A DNA stretch of 64,000 nucleotides. Origin: Nostoc sp. NMS7. GTDB lineage: Bacteria; Cyanobacteriota; Cyanobacteriia; Cyanobacteriales; Nostocaceae. The DNA lies in assembly GCF_017115085.1 (NCBI RefSeq), contig NZ_JABXKJ010000249.1:1-64000 (forward strand), in the 5' to 3' direction. The stretch's first letter is position 1. Each line of letters opens with the position of its first letter. The notes under the pieces are model-generated. The model saw nothing but the letters and a program-made list of their open reading frames with translations. It was not told the origin of the DNA and did not search any database. Made by a program: the position numbers and the translations under genes. Of the stretch, positions 41,931-51,721 are shown piece by piece.

Positions 41931-44168
41931 ATGCAGTTGAATCGAAGTAATTTCCTCAGATTTCTGATCCAGTCAGAGCCAGGAAAACCAGCAATATCTA
42001 ACGGCTTGCGAGCCGTGTTAGCGTTGGGGGTTCCCATGCTAATTGGGCAACTGATCAACCAAAGGGAAAGCGGGTTATTTATCGGTTTAATAGCTTACTT
42101 TGTCAACTTAGCGAATATTGGTGGCCCTTACCGGATCAAAGCTAGGGCGATGGTAGCGGCTACTTTGGGAATAGCTGTTTCAGTATTTGTGGGTACTTTA
42201 GTCGCCAGAGTTCCAGCCCTAACTGTGGTGCTAACATTTCTCTGGGGACTTGCTTCCGGTTTGGCGTCGCTGTACGGTAATGCTGGTGCAAATGTCGGTC
42301 TGGTGATAGGGATATCATTTATTTCTACGATCGCACAGCCAGGAAACTTGGAAGTCGCACTCATGCGATCGCTGCTATGTCTAATTGCAGGTGGATGGGC
42401 GATGCTACTTTCTTTAGTAATGTGGCCTTTTAAACCTTATGATCCACTACGGATAGCTGTGGCTGCTTGCTTCAGTGGGTTGGCGCAGCCCACCGGAGGT
42501 ATCGCCAACTACATTCAGGCATTTGTCGCTAAAGTAGCAACACCTGAAAATATTTTCCTAATCAGACAGGCATTAGAGACAGCACGCACTACTTTAGGTA
42601 CATTACGGATTGGACAGTCGGCTCGAAGTTGGATGAATGAGCAGTTATTGGTGCTAATTCAGGATGGCGATCGCTTACTTGGCTCAGTTATTGGCTTAAT
42701 AGAATTACTAGAAACTTACTGCCAACAACAGCAATATCACGCAGTCCAGCAATTAGTAGACGATGCACTCGCACAAATATCAGTTATTCTTCAAGCCATA
42801 GCGAAAGCCATATCTGGTAAGCCTAGCAGCATCGATCTGGGAAATCTCAACCGCATCTATGAGGCACTCAAAGAACAAGAAAGTCTGCAAAGAAAAGCAA
42901 TTGCCGGGAGTGAGACAGATTATACAACTCTGGTTGCTCTCAGTAACCTAGTGCTGATGATCGAAAAGATAATCAAGCAATTGCAATACACTGCTCAGAC
43001 AGCTAAATCTCTGGCCGATCATAGCACGATCAGTCAACGTGATGTAGATAGACTTCTTTTAGTTGCAGACGAACAGCGATCGCTCTTAAATTTACTCAAA
43101 GAAAACCTCACCTTAGACTCAGCAATCTTTCTCCATGCTCTCCGCATTGCTGTAAGTCTAACTTTTGGCGTAATATTATACAGCATTACCAATTTACCAA
43201 TGGGGTATTGGGTGACACTGACGATCATGATAGTCCTCAAACCGAACTTGGGTGCAACTTTTCAGAGGTTTTTCCAGCGAGTTGGCGGGACTATCTTGGG
43301 AGCTGTGTTAGCTGCTGTTTTACTTGCAACCATCACGAGTAAGCTTGTATTAGACACAATTATTCTGCTAACAGTATTTTTTGGCGTTTCTCTGATCCGT
43401 TTCAACTATGGGTATTCGGTGGTTTTCTTATCAATATTTGTCTTACTGATTATTGATATTGGTCATCCCATTGGTTGGGAATTTGCTGGCTTTCGGGTGT
43501 TGAATACATTAATTGGGGCGGGACTGGCTTTTGCGAGTCATTACTTTATCTGGCCAAATTGGGAACGCGATCGTTTACCCAGTCAACTCGCCACAGCGCT
43601 ACGAGAATGTCACAAATACTTTAGCGATGTTATGGCTGTTTACCAGGGAAAAAAGGAGCCTGACTCTACCATTATCAGTCAACGGCGACAAACTGGACTG
43701 GCAATTGGCAATGCCCAAGCCTCATTCCAAGGATTACTGCGCGAACCGCAAATGCACAAAGAATTAGTAGAACCAGTGATGACGCTGCTGATATACATGG
43801 GACGTTTTACTAACGCCGTGACAGTTTTGGCAGTACATCTGGAACATTTTCGAGGAACAGTGCCACTCCCAGAATTAGAAACCTTTGTTTGCCAAATTTC
43901 GCTAGTCTTAGAACAGTTAGCTGATTCAGTACAGCAGGAAATTGCCCCACCGCCCTTACCTGACTTGGAACAAACGCTGCAAAAAATCCAACCGCACCTA
44001 CAAGCACTGCGTACAGCCCGGATACAAGAGTTAGCTGTCAATCTAGGACATACACCGATTCGTCAGGCAGTGATTGATTACAGCATATTAGATTTGGAGA
44101 TTGATCAGATTGTACGGCGGTTGACTGCTATGCACTCAGCGATGGTACGGCTAACATCAGGTAATTAA
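41931..44168 (+). CDS. FUSC-family transporter (aromatic acid exporter-like)
   Basis: 745 residues with two sets of about 5-6 membrane helices (residues 20-165 and 400-545) separated and followed by helical cytosolic regions. The second set carries the FUSC core MGYWVTLTIMIVLKPNLGAT followed by FQRFFQRVGGTILGAVLAAV, the usual diagnostic segment. Related proteins (YccS, AaeB) export aromatic acids or fusaric acid. The substrate here is unknown and no AaeA-like adaptor gene is adjacent. It is divergent from the Uma2 gene with 105 bp between. Confidence 0.85.
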   Translation: MQLNRSNFLRFLIQSEPGKPAISNGLRAVLALGVPMLIGQLINQRESGLFIGLIAYFVNLANIGGPYRIKARAMVAATLGIAVSVFVGTLVARVPALTVVLTFLWGLASGLASLYGNAGANVGLVIGISFISTIAQPGNLEVALMRSLLCLIAGGWAMLLSLVMWPFKPYDPLRIAVAACFSGLAQPTGGIANYIQAFVAKVATPENIFLIRQALETARTTLGTLRIGQSARSWMNEQLLVLIQDGDRLLGSVIGLIELLETYCQQQQYHAVQQLVDDALAQISVILQAIAKAISGKPSSIDLGNLNRIYEALKEQESLQRKAIAGSETDYTTLVALSNLVLMIEKIIKQLQYTAQTAKSLADHSTISQRDVDRLLLVADEQRSLLNLLKENLTLDSAIFLHALRIAVSLTFGVILYSITNLPMGYWVTLTIMIVLKPNLGATFQRFFQRVGGTILGAVLAAVLLATITSKLVLDTIILLTVFFGVSLIRFNYGYSVVFLSIFVLLIIDIGHPIGWEFAGFRVLNTLIGAGLAFASHYFIWPNWERDRLPSQLATALRECHKYFSDVMAVYQGKKEPDSTIISQRRQTGLAIGNAQASFQGLLREPQMHKELVEPVMTLLIYMGRFTNAVTVLAVHLEHFRGTVPLPELETFVCQISLVLEQLADSVQQEIAPPPLPDLEQTLQKIQPHLQALRTARIQELAVNLGHTPIRQAVIDYSILDLEIDQIVRRLTAMHSAMVRLTSGN

Positions 44169-44173
44169 CAATT

Positions 44174-44245
44174 CAAAATTCAAAATTCAAAATTAAAGAC
44201 GGACTTTAAGAAGTTCCCCCCCTTAAAAAGGGGGGCTAGGGGGGA
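44174..44245. repeat. ATTCAAAATT array and CCCCCCTTAAAAAGGGGGG hairpin
   Basis: Three copies of ATTCAAAATT lie at about 44175-44203, followed by a stem of C6 and G6 with TTAAAAA loop. Both are dispersed in the window (hairpin relatives at about 50600-50715). The hairpin may separate the convergent FUSC and mgtA transcripts. Confidence 0.6.
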
Positions 44246-44318
44246 TCAATAAGTGCCTAAAGTCACAGCGAAACACTTTTTAAACAACCTCTAAGGGGAT
44301 CTGTATTCCATTGCTGGC

Positions 44319-46865
44319 TCAAAATTTTACGTGGCTGTAGAATATATGTTTAACGCTTTCGGCTGCGATGATATAAAATGCGACGATCGCTCCTAATACA
44401 AGCACAAAACTCAACGGCAACGGTTGAAATCCGAGCAGGGTTGCCAACGGTGTCCAGGGAATGATGATTGTCACTCCAATAGTTGCCAGCGTAGCCATTA
44501 ACAAATATTTTCCTGGCTTACTGTTGAGAATGGATTGGCGGGTACGAATGACCAGCACAACCAGCGAAGCAGAGATTACAGATTCCAAAAACCAACCGGT
44601 TCTAAACTGTTGTGGTTGAGCGTGCAGCAGCAACAGCAGCGCCCCAAACGTGAGATAATCAAATACTGAACTCAGCAAACCAAACACGATCATAAAGTTG
44701 CGGATAAACTTGATATCCATCCGCCGAGGTTTGTTAGTTAACTCCTTGTCTACCCGATCTGTAGCGATCGTCAATTCCGGGAAATCAGTTAGTAGGTTCG
44801 TCAGCAAAATCTGACTGGGCAGCAACGGCAAAAAGGGCAGAACCAGAGAAATTCCCGCCATGCTAAACATATTGCCAAAATTGGCGCTAGTTGCCATAAA
44901 TATATATTTTAAAGTGTTGCCAAATGTCACCCGTCCTTCTTTTACGCCTTCGATAAGGACATTTAAATCTTTTGCCATCAACACAATATCAGCAGCTTCC
45001 TTAGCAACATCAACTGCGCTCTCCACTGAGATGCCGACATCGGCAGCATGAAGCGCAGAAGCATCGTTAATGCCGTCTCCCAGATATCCAACTACATTCC
45101 CGGCTTTTTTCAGGGCGATGATGATCCGCTCTTTTTGATTTGGCTCTACCTCGGCAAAGACATTTGTCTGTTGGACTTGCTGCATCAAGGCTTCATCACT
45201 GAGTTTCTCTAGTTCCGAACCGGTCATTGCCTTTGGTTCAGGCAATCCTACCTGCTGAATAATACTCATAGCAACCGCCTTGCTATCTCCGGTAATCATC
45301 TTCGGGGTAACTCCCAGCAGTTGCAACTCTTTGAGGGTGTCAGCAATGCCAGCTTTTGGCGGATCGAACAGAGCAAGGTAGCCGAGAAATGTCATGTTCG
45401 TTTCATCATCTTTGCTGAAAGAATCTTGATTAAAATCACGATAAGCCACACCCAAGGTTCTAAATCCCTTACTGCCCAGATCTTCAGCCTGTTGGTGGAG
45501 TTTTTGTCGCTGGTCTACAATGTTGATCGTTTTCCCCTCAGCAGTTTCAACGGTTGAGCAAACATCCAGAATATTTTTTAGTGCGCCTTTAGTAATAATT
45601 AGATGCGTACTCTCTTTCTTGAATAGAATGCTTAGACGTTTGCGGTTAAAGTCATAAGGCACTTCATCTAGCTTTTGATAGCTTGAAATATCGAATGTTT
45701 TGTATTCACGAATTGCTGTATCGATCGCATTCACATAACCTGACTCAGATGCAGCATTCAAATAAGCGTAAAGTAGAACGCGATTCGCCTGCGGGGAGTC
45801 TACGCCAACGCTTTCTTTTCCGTCTACATCAACCGCAGAGTGAATTTTCACCTCTCCTTCGGTCAGCGTACCCGTCTTATCGGTGCAAAACACATTCATA
45901 CTGCCAAAGTTTTCGATCGCGGGTAAGCGCTTGACGATCACCTGCTTTTTCGCCATTTTCTTAGCACCACGAGCCAGATTAACACTAACGATCGCAGGGA
46001 GCAGTTGGGGAGTCAAACCGACAGCCAGCGCCAGAGAAAACATAAAGGATTCCAGCACTGGGCGATGCAGGTAGACATTGGCGACAAAAATTAAAACTAC
46101 CAAAATTAGTGTTACTTCCATGAGAAAGTAGCCAAACTTGCTCAGTCCCCTTTCAAATTCCGTTTCGCTCGGTCTGAGTTTTAGGCGTTCCGATACTTTG
46201 CCGAATTCAGTTTCTTTTCCGGTATGAACAACTACTGATAAAGCCGTTCCACTAATTACATTGGTTCCCATATACAGAGAATTGGTGCGTTTGGCCAGTC
46301 CAGTTTCTGCAGCCAATACGCCACTTAGCTTATCAACCGGATAGGTTTCTCCTGTTAGTGCTGCTTCATCCACCGATAAATCTTTCGACTCTAAAACTAG
46401 ACAGTCGCCCGGAATATTTTTACCTGCACAAAGCAATACAATGTCACCAGGAACAACTTCCTCATTGGGGATTTCTTGAGATTGACCATCCCGCAAAACA
46501 GTTGCTTTAACTTGCACTAATGCTAATAATTTTTCGACGGCGTTTGAGGCTCCTCGCTCTTGCCAAAATCCTAATAGCCCACTGATCAGAACGATCGCTA
46601 AAATGATCGTGGCATCTGCCGCATCTCGAAGAAAAATCGACAGCACCGCCGCAAAAATCAGAATCAAGATAATCGGACTCTTGAATTGATTCAGCAACAG
46701 CATCCATGCGCTAGATTTGTGTTTTTGTTTGAGGCTGTTTGCGCCATACTCGCTCAGACGTTGTTTGGCATCTTGACGGCTTAACCCTGCGGTTGTAGAG
46801 TGCGTCTGCTGAAGCACCTGATCTGTGGGTAAGCTCCAAAATGTGGAAAGTTGGGGATTCATCAT
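44319..46865 (-). CDS. mgtA: Magnesium-translocating P-type ATPase (P3B, MgtA-like)
   Basis: 848 residues. Cation-ATPase N-terminal domain, actuator (SVDEAALTGETYPVDKL), phosphorylation site FCTDKTGTLTEGEV, nucleotide-binding region with ITKGALKN, hinge VGYLGDGINDASALHAADVG and a C-terminal membrane region of about six helices (NFGNMFSMAGISLVLPFLPL, then PSQILLTNLLTDFPELTIAT). The segment NLLTDFPELTIATDRVD and the dense SVESAVDVAKEAADIVLM are typical of MgtA/MgtB. The short N-terminus makes it slightly smaller than E. coli MgtA. Mg2+ uptake is expected, often under low Mg2+ or acid. Two Met codons open the frame. No MgtC or leader is seen. Confidence 0.88.
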   Translation of the reverse strand: MMNPQLSTFWSLPTDQVLQQTHSTTAGLSRQDAKQRLSEYGANSLKQKHKSSAWMLLLNQFKSPIILILIFAAVLSIFLRDAADATIILAIVLISGLLGFWQERGASNAVEKLLALVQVKATVLRDGQSQEIPNEEVVPGDIVLLCAGKNIPGDCLVLESKDLSVDEAALTGETYPVDKLSGVLAAETGLAKRTNSLYMGTNVISGTALSVVVHTGKETEFGKVSERLKLRPSETEFERGLSKFGYFLMEVTLILVVLIFVANVYLHRPVLESFMFSLALAVGLTPQLLPAIVSVNLARGAKKMAKKQVIVKRLPAIENFGSMNVFCTDKTGTLTEGEVKIHSAVDVDGKESVGVDSPQANRVLLYAYLNAASESGYVNAIDTAIREYKTFDISSYQKLDEVPYDFNRKRLSILFKKESTHLIITKGALKNILDVCSTVETAEGKTINIVDQRQKLHQQAEDLGSKGFRTLGVAYRDFNQDSFSKDDETNMTFLGYLALFDPPKAGIADTLKELQLLGVTPKMITGDSKAVAMSIIQQVGLPEPKAMTGSELEKLSDEALMQQVQQTNVFAEVEPNQKERIIIALKKAGNVVGYLGDGINDASALHAADVGISVESAVDVAKEAADIVLMAKDLNVLIEGVKEGRVTFGNTLKYIFMATSANFGNMFSMAGISLVLPFLPLLPSQILLTNLLTDFPELTIATDRVDKELTNKPRRMDIKFIRNFMIVFGLLSSVFDYLTFGALLLLLHAQPQQFRTGWFLESVISASLVVLVIRTRQSILNSKPGKYLLMATLATIGVTIIIPWTPLATLLGFQPLPLSFVLVLGAIVAFYIIAAESVKHIFYSHVKF

Positions 46866-47030
46866 TTGGGTTTTTGGGGTTAGTCAAGCGACAAGGGTTA
46901 ACCACATTTATCGTAAGCATCTGCAATCTAACCGCAGATGCGATCGCTAAACCTGTGTAATTGATTTTGAGACTGATTCACTGATTCGTTATAATATTAG
47001 ACGATAAACTTTGCTAAAGAGGGGAAATGC

Positions 47031-47240
47031 ATGACTAGCCGCGAGCAGCTTATCCAAGAACTTGCAGAGGTTCCAGATGAATTAATTAAAGTAATCTTAG
47101 ATTTTTTGCATCGGGTTCAGACAACGCGTAGGCATCATCCTCTAGCGAAATTTGCTGGTATTTTGAGTGATGATGAGGCGGCTGATTTACAGGAAGCAAT
47201 TCAAGCTGATTGTCGTCAGGTTGATTTAAATGAGTGGTGA
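47031..47240 (+). CDS. VapB-type antitoxin (DUF2281-like)
   Basis: 69 residues: N-terminal helix pair with REQLIQELAEVPDELIKVIL and an acidic tail (DDEAADLQEAIQADCRQVDL). It resembles the DUF2281-type antitoxins that pair with PIN toxins in cyanobacteria. The last 11 bases overlap the following PIN gene, so the two are translationally coupled. A GAGGGGAA ribosome binding site precedes the ATG. Confidence 0.75.
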   Translation: MTSREQLIQELAEVPDELIKVILDFLHRVQTTRRHHPLAKFAGILSDDEAADLQEAIQADCRQVDLNEW

Positions 47241-47619
47241 GATTGCATTAGATACTTCTGTTGCAATACGTTTTTTGAATGGTGATCCTGATGTTGTTTC
47301 AAGGGTGTTGGCGTTACCAGAAATATTTTTGTCGGTGGTAGTAGCGGGAGAGTTACTGTTTGGGGCTGAGAACTCGACTCGACCGTTGAAAAATCTTCCT
47401 CGATATTTCGAGTTTATGGAAGTTTGTACGGTTGTGCCTGTGGAAAAGAGAACGGCAGTTATCTATGCTCAGACTCGTTCAGTTTTGAAGCGCAAAGGAC
47501 GACCAATTCCTATGAATGATGTTTGGATTGCAGCGCATTGTCTGGAACATGGTTGGGTGCTTGTGACCGATGATTCAGATTTTGATTATGTGGATGGATT
47601 GGTTATAGAGCATTGGTAA
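47230..47619 (+). CDS. VapC-type PIN-domain toxin
   Basis: 129 residues with an intact PIN domain: first Asp in IALDTSVAIRFLNGD, Glu in VVVAGELLFGAENS, Asp in GRPIPMNDVWIAAHC and the final VTDDSDFDYVDGL. All four acidic positions are present, so it should be an Mg-dependent RNase (VapC usually cleaves tRNA or rRNA). It begins inside the antitoxin gene, as in most vapBC operons. The truncated ATPase gene follows. Confidence 0.87.
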   Translation: MSGEIALDTSVAIRFLNGDPDVVSRVLALPEIFLSVVVAGELLFGAENSTRPLKNLPRYFEFMEVCTVVPVEKRTAVIYAQTRSVLKRKGRPIPMNDVWIAAHCLEHGWVLVTDDSDFDYVDGLVIEHW

Positions 47620-47673
47620 TGATGGCTATTATGTTTTGCGATCGCCTCTTCCCATCATCTCAATGCGCGATAA

Positions 47674-49092
47674 TTTAAGTCTGCAATAGAAATAGATGTC
47701 AATCTAAGTGATGGCAATACAATAAAGGTAACTATAAAAAGAGGTCGAAATGGCAACATAAACGTCACTATATTAAATACAGAATCTGCAAAGTCGATAG
47801 CATCTCTCTCTGAACCTTTCACTATCTATTCTCCTGGATTAGCTGGAATAGCCAGACATGAAACATATATGTCTGATGGAGTACTTCTAAGAACTATTGC
47901 AAGGGGGGACGCAAACCTCGCATTTCGCAATGTTCTCCTTCGATTATCTGCACAATCCCGAAAAGATAATTGGGATTCATTTATTGGTGATCTCCAAGAA
48001 ATTTTCTCAAACATCTCTATAAAAGTAGATTTTAATGAAAAAACAGATGAATATATTTTGGTGACTATTGATTCTGGTGCAGGTAAAGATATACCTGTTG
48101 AACTCGCTGGTACTGGCATTCTTCAAGCTGTACAAATTCTTGCTTATGTACACTATTTTCATCCATCAGTAATTATCTTGGATGAGCCAGATTCTCATCT
48201 TCATCCAAATAATCAAAGATTATTATGCCGCCTTCTCCAGTCAGTTTCTGAAGATCGCTCAACACAAGTAATTCTAACCACACATTCACGTCATGTCGTT
48301 GATGCATTAAGTGGGCAGGCGATGTTTTTATGGATAAGATCTGGAACCGCCGAGAGATTTGAGCAAGATCATGACCTAGCTGTGCTGCTAGATATTGGTG
48401 CATTAGATATCAAAGAGATGGTTTCACATTCCAACTCTAAGCGTTGTATTGTATTAACCGAAGATACTCATAAACGCACACTTGAGAAGGTTCTATGGTC
48501 GTCAGGTATCCCAGAAAGCGATACATTAGTTCTTGCATACCACGGATGTACTTCTCCACAAAGCCTTCGACCTCTTATAGATTTGATACGAGCTGGCAAC
48601 TCTCATGCAACTATCGTTGTACATCGTGATCGTGATTACTTTAATGAGATAGAAGCTGAGGAATGGCAAAAACAAATTAGGAACTTGAAAGCCAAACCAT
48701 TTCTTACAAAAGGAGTTAATATTGAGTCACACTTCTTATGCCATCGACATATTGCTAATCTAAATAATATTGCTGAGATTGATGCCAGTGAACTAATTAC
48801 TCAAGCAACTAAAGACTCGAAAGACTTATGTATTAAAAAATATGTTAACGGAAGATATGACATTGAAAGGAAATCAAGTGGTTATGGAAAACTTGATTTT
48901 GGGGAATTAGCTGTTGAAGCACCTAAAATCCTAGATGATGATCCTGAGAGATATCGACATTCTAAGACAATTCTCAAAAAGGTTCGATCTTTATTTCAAG
49001 AGAAGTACAATCGTAACATTAAAATTATTGAGCAATCAGAATTTATCAAGGATCTATCACTAGAAGCGATTGCTAATTCGCTTCCAATATGA
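47674..49092 (+). pseudogene. 5'-truncated AAA ATPase with TOPRIM-like C-terminus
   Basis: The frame is open from 47674 after an in-frame stop (47671-47673); coding-like sequence runs from about 47683 (AIEIDVNLSDGNTIKVTIKR) though the first ATG is at 47869 (407 residues). Walker B IILDEPDSHLHP, preceded by VELAGTGILQAVQILAYVHY, and a sensor-like VILTTHSRHVVDAL are present, but no Walker A: the N-terminal P-loop part is missing. The C-terminal half has TOPRIM-like acidic motifs (IVLTEDTHKRTLEKVL, IVVHRDRDYFNEIEAE). It resembles OLD/AAA_15 defence ATPases. Without a P-loop it should be inactive unless supplied in trans. Confidence 0.7.
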
Positions 49093-49208
49093 TGCTAATA
49101 AATTTTGCGCTATCCTTTTCAAAGCCTACAACCGCTTCCTAACAGAATAGTAACAGTAATCGCTTTTGATTTGATGAAAATTGAACTAGCGATCGCAAAG
49201 CAAAATAA

Positions 49209-49607
49209 TTACCAAATAATTGTTATCAACTTTGCAGCAAAAATATTTTGATCGCAAGTTAATAAAGCTACTTGATTTCCTTGACTCTCTACAACTAAAG
49301 CTGTTGATACAATTTGGCGATCGTGCATTTCATTGATAGAGGTTAGTTCTACACTTTTTTCAATGACATCATAATCCAGTGGATGTATAAAAACTCGTTT
49401 ATCATTCTTAACAACCTTTAACAAGGCATCAACAGAAGGAATCGAAGTTTTACCACGACTAACGATCCATACCGACTCCGCCAAGGCGATCGCAGGCAAA
49501 ATTAATTCACTGGTTGCATCGGAAAGAATAGCTTTTACAATAGGGCTTAAACGAGAATTACCTTCTAAAAACCAGATTAGAGCATGGGTATCAAGTATAT
49601 ATTTCAT
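49209..49607 (-). CDS. VapC-type PIN-domain toxin
   Basis: 132 residues with motifs KYILDTHALIWFLEGN (first Asp), LAESVWIVSRGK (Glu), MHDRQIVSTALV (Asp) and LTCDQNIFAAKL (last Asp), so the catalytic set looks complete. The WFL after the first Asp is typical of one cyanobacterial VapC group. It lies 16 bases downstream of its likely antitoxin gene, on the same strand. Confidence 0.87.
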   Translation of the reverse strand: MKYILDTHALIWFLEGNSRLSPIVKAILSDATSELILPAIALAESVWIVSRGKTSIPSVDALLKVVKNDKRVFIHPLDYDVIEKSVELTSINEMHDRQIVSTALVVESQGNQVALLTCDQNIFAAKLITIIW

Positions 49608-49623
49608 GTTGATAGATTTATAT

Positions 49624-49851
49624 CTAACTCAGAGCCTCATCAGCATCGCCATGAAACTCAGCATCTTTGAAATCAGACTCAGTGGATTGCTGAGAACCTG
49701 AAAACATACCAAAAGACATAAGTTGACTATCTAAACTGACTGATTTAGAAGTTAAAAAAGTTACAAAAACTTGGCTTTCAGTAATATTTTGTGGCACTTC
49801 AGCTAATTCGATTTTGCCGTTCCTGTATATTCCTTGAATTGTTTGTAACAT
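49624..49851 (-). CDS. Putative antitoxin (DUF104-like)
   Basis: 75 residues. The N-terminal strand-rich part IQGIYRNGKIELAEVPQNITES resembles the beta-barrel of AF2212/DUF104-type antitoxins; the C-terminal half is acidic (ESDFKDAEFHGDADEAL) and would bind the toxin. The VapC gene follows 16 bases downstream. Antitoxin function is inferred from position and shape. Confidence 0.7.
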   Translation of the reverse strand: MLQTIQGIYRNGKIELAEVPQNITESQVFVTFLTSKSVSLDSQLMSFGMFSGSQQSTESDFKDAEFHGDADEALS

Positions 49852-50125
49852 AATGGGTTGCGTTGAGTAACTTGAGCGATCGCTAATAAATCACGGCACT
49901 AGAACATTTTAGCTAAAATTTGACGGACTCAAAACCTTCAGCGCGATCAGCCTGACGGCATGGCTACGCTTACCACCATGCACGAAAAACCTATGCTGTA
50001 TAGCATTCGCTATCGTCCCAATTACAAGATTGCGATCGCAGCATAAAGCATATAAAAAATCAGAAAGTTGAAAAATATCCAGATTGCAGTGTAAATAATT
50101 TTAATCAGCGTCAATTTGGTTTCAC

Positions 50126-50293
50126 TATTTGGGTACTTCAAAATGATATTTGGGTACTTCAAAATGATATTTGGGTACTTCAAAACAATATTTGGGTACT
50201 TCAAGACGATATTTGGGTACTTCAAAATGATATTTGGGTACTTCAAAACGATATTTGCGTACTGCAAAACGATATTTGGGTACTTCAAAACGA
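50126..50293. repeat. Tandem array of eight 21-bp units
   Basis: Units of TATTTGGGTACTTCAAAAYGA are repeated eight times; most differ at one to three bases, mainly the AYGA end, and the seventh has TTTGCGTACTGC. The unit has no stop in one plus-strand frame or the minus-strand frame, so both give spurious ORFs (GYFKMIF repeats; minus strand KYPNIVL repeats). No spacers exist, so this is not CRISPR. Family member of short tandem repeats seen in Nostoc. Confidence 0.85.
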
Positions 50294-50302
50294 GACGATT
50301 GG

Positions 50303-50548
50303 GGATTTCCAAGAAATAAATTATCCAATCTTGTGGGTTGGGCAGCGTTCGATGGTTCCTGAGCTTGCCTGCCCTGAGCCCTTCGACAAGTGTTACCCTG
50401 AGCTTGTCGAAGGGCTCAGGGTAACACCTGTCAAAGGGTCGAAGGACTGAGCGCTCACGCCGAAGTCTTGCCCGCCTTTCGTTGCTGGGTGGGCGAGACG
50501 CCCACCCCACAATAAATAATTGGATATTTTTTTATTTGTCAGTCCCTT
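50303..50548. repeat. Long dispersed repeat, copy 1 (246 bp)
   Basis: Almost the same sequence occurs at 62071-62338. It holds strong internal palindromes (CCCTTCGACAAG with CTTGTCGAAGGG, and CCTGAGC with GCTCAGG), so it should fold strongly as RNA. This copy lacks a 22-base segment present in the other. It sits directly after the tandem array. Confidence 0.75.
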
Positions 50549-50589
50549 GCAGCAGTGATGACACAATAGGGTTCGGTTAAGCTGCACAG

Positions 50590-50725
50590 TCCTTCAAAAT
50601 CCCCCTTAGTCCACGCCAGGTCCTTCAAGTCGGGAAACCCGCCCAACGGACTGGCTCCTTTTAAAAAGGGGGAAATAGAGCCATTTTTAGCCCCCCTTTT
50701 GAAGGGGGGTTGGGGGTGGGGTGTT
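50590..50725. repeat. AAATCCCCCTTA/CTTTTAAAAAGGGGG palindromic repeat block
   Basis: AAATCCCCCTTAGTCCACGC at the left and TTTTAAAAAGGGGGAAATAG further right can pair; a further hairpin AGCCCCCCTTTTGAAGGGGGGTTGG follows. It is of the same type as the hairpin at 44217-44241. The gap 49852-50829 holds only these repeats and the tandem array, and no gene. Confidence 0.55.
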
Positions 50726-50829
50726 AGGGACTTTTGCAAGAGGTCTAATCTTCAATTCCATTATCCAAAATTTCAAATCTAAAATTCGGTGAATTCAAAC
50801 CCTTTCCCCCCTAACCGAAAAGTTGTCTG

Positions 50830-51498
50830 TCAAGTTTTCGGTAGAAAAAGACGATAGGATTCGCTATCCATCAGAATTCTGTAACCCAGCCACATCAGCA
50901 CGAAGGGGAAAATCTTGCGAGCATAACGGCTGAGTATCAAAGCAATACCAGGTAGATGTGTCAGACTATAGGACATAAATAGCCAGCACAAAACAATTAA
51001 ATAGCAAACAGGTATGATTACAGACAGATTTTGGATTGAGCTAGTGGCAAACAGGGGAATATAGATCCCAAGATTGTTACCGCCGTTAGAAATTGTAACC
51101 GCAGACACGCGATAGGTCTGCGGATCGCGGATTACGTCCCAGAGCGATCGCTTTCTAGAATCAAATCCTCGAATTTTAGAGTTTCTTTTTAGATTGGCTG
51201 ATTTATCTTCGGCTGAGTCATCCTTATTAAGGTTGAGCAAATTATTAATGCCAATCAGTATCGGCAGAATCCCCAGTAGCCCCGTCCAAGTTGACGGAAT
51301 CACTAGCCCCAGTAAGAAACCAACCAAACTTACGATCACTAATGCCGTGAACCCTAGAAGCTCACCAACCACAACGTGTTGAGGACGAAAAGTACGATTA
51401 ATCTCACTGAAGAAGGCAGTCAGATAAATATTGTCGTCAAAGGTTGTTGCCACAGCCGTAGCTAGCCCGATCTTAATTGTTGCAATTAACCAATTCAT
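50830..51498 (-). CDS. CadD-family cation (cadmium resistance-type) transporter
   Basis: 222 residues with five to six membrane helices. The start IGLATAVATTFDDNIYLTAF, the loop SEINRTFRPQHVVVGELLGF and the later VSAVTISNGGNNLGIYIPLF match the CadD family (PF03596) closely. Staphylococcal members give cadmium resistance; cyanobacterial relatives are not well characterised. The charged loop (about 100-127) is extended. It is divergent from the substrate-binding-protein gene with 223 bp between. Confidence 0.82.
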   Translation of the reverse strand: MNWLIATIKIGLATAVATTFDDNIYLTAFFSEINRTFRPQHVVVGELLGFTALVIVSLVGFLLGLVIPSTWTGLLGILPILIGINNLLNLNKDDSAEDKSANLKRNSKIRGFDSRKRSLWDVIRDPQTYRVSAVTISNGGNNLGIYIPLFATSSIQNLSVIIPVCYLIVLCWLFMSYSLTHLPGIALILSRYARKIFPFVLMWLGYRILMDSESYRLFLPKT

Positions 51499-51721
51499 TA
51501 CTATCCCTCACTCAGCACCTATCTGATTACCAAAACTAGCGATCGCTCAACCGTTGTAGAGAATTCCCACAATATCGATATGATAATGTGAGTATCCCAT
51601 ATTGGGTGTAATTCAGAGCAAATCTGGTAGTTTATACATATCAAGTGGTGCTTTGACTTTATCTTCTATCTGCAATTCATCCGGCAATGTCCATCACCTA
51701 TATGTATCAAAGGAGTAATTT

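Noticed and set aside
50126-50293. CRISPR-like array
   Set aside because: Units abut without spacers and vary themselves; no cas genes nearby. It is a plain tandem repeat.
50022-50510. 162-codon minus-strand frame over the tandem array
   Set aside because: It is made of the 21-bp array and the long dispersed repeat; the protein is KYPNIVL-type repeats plus repeat-coded sequence, with no independent start signal.
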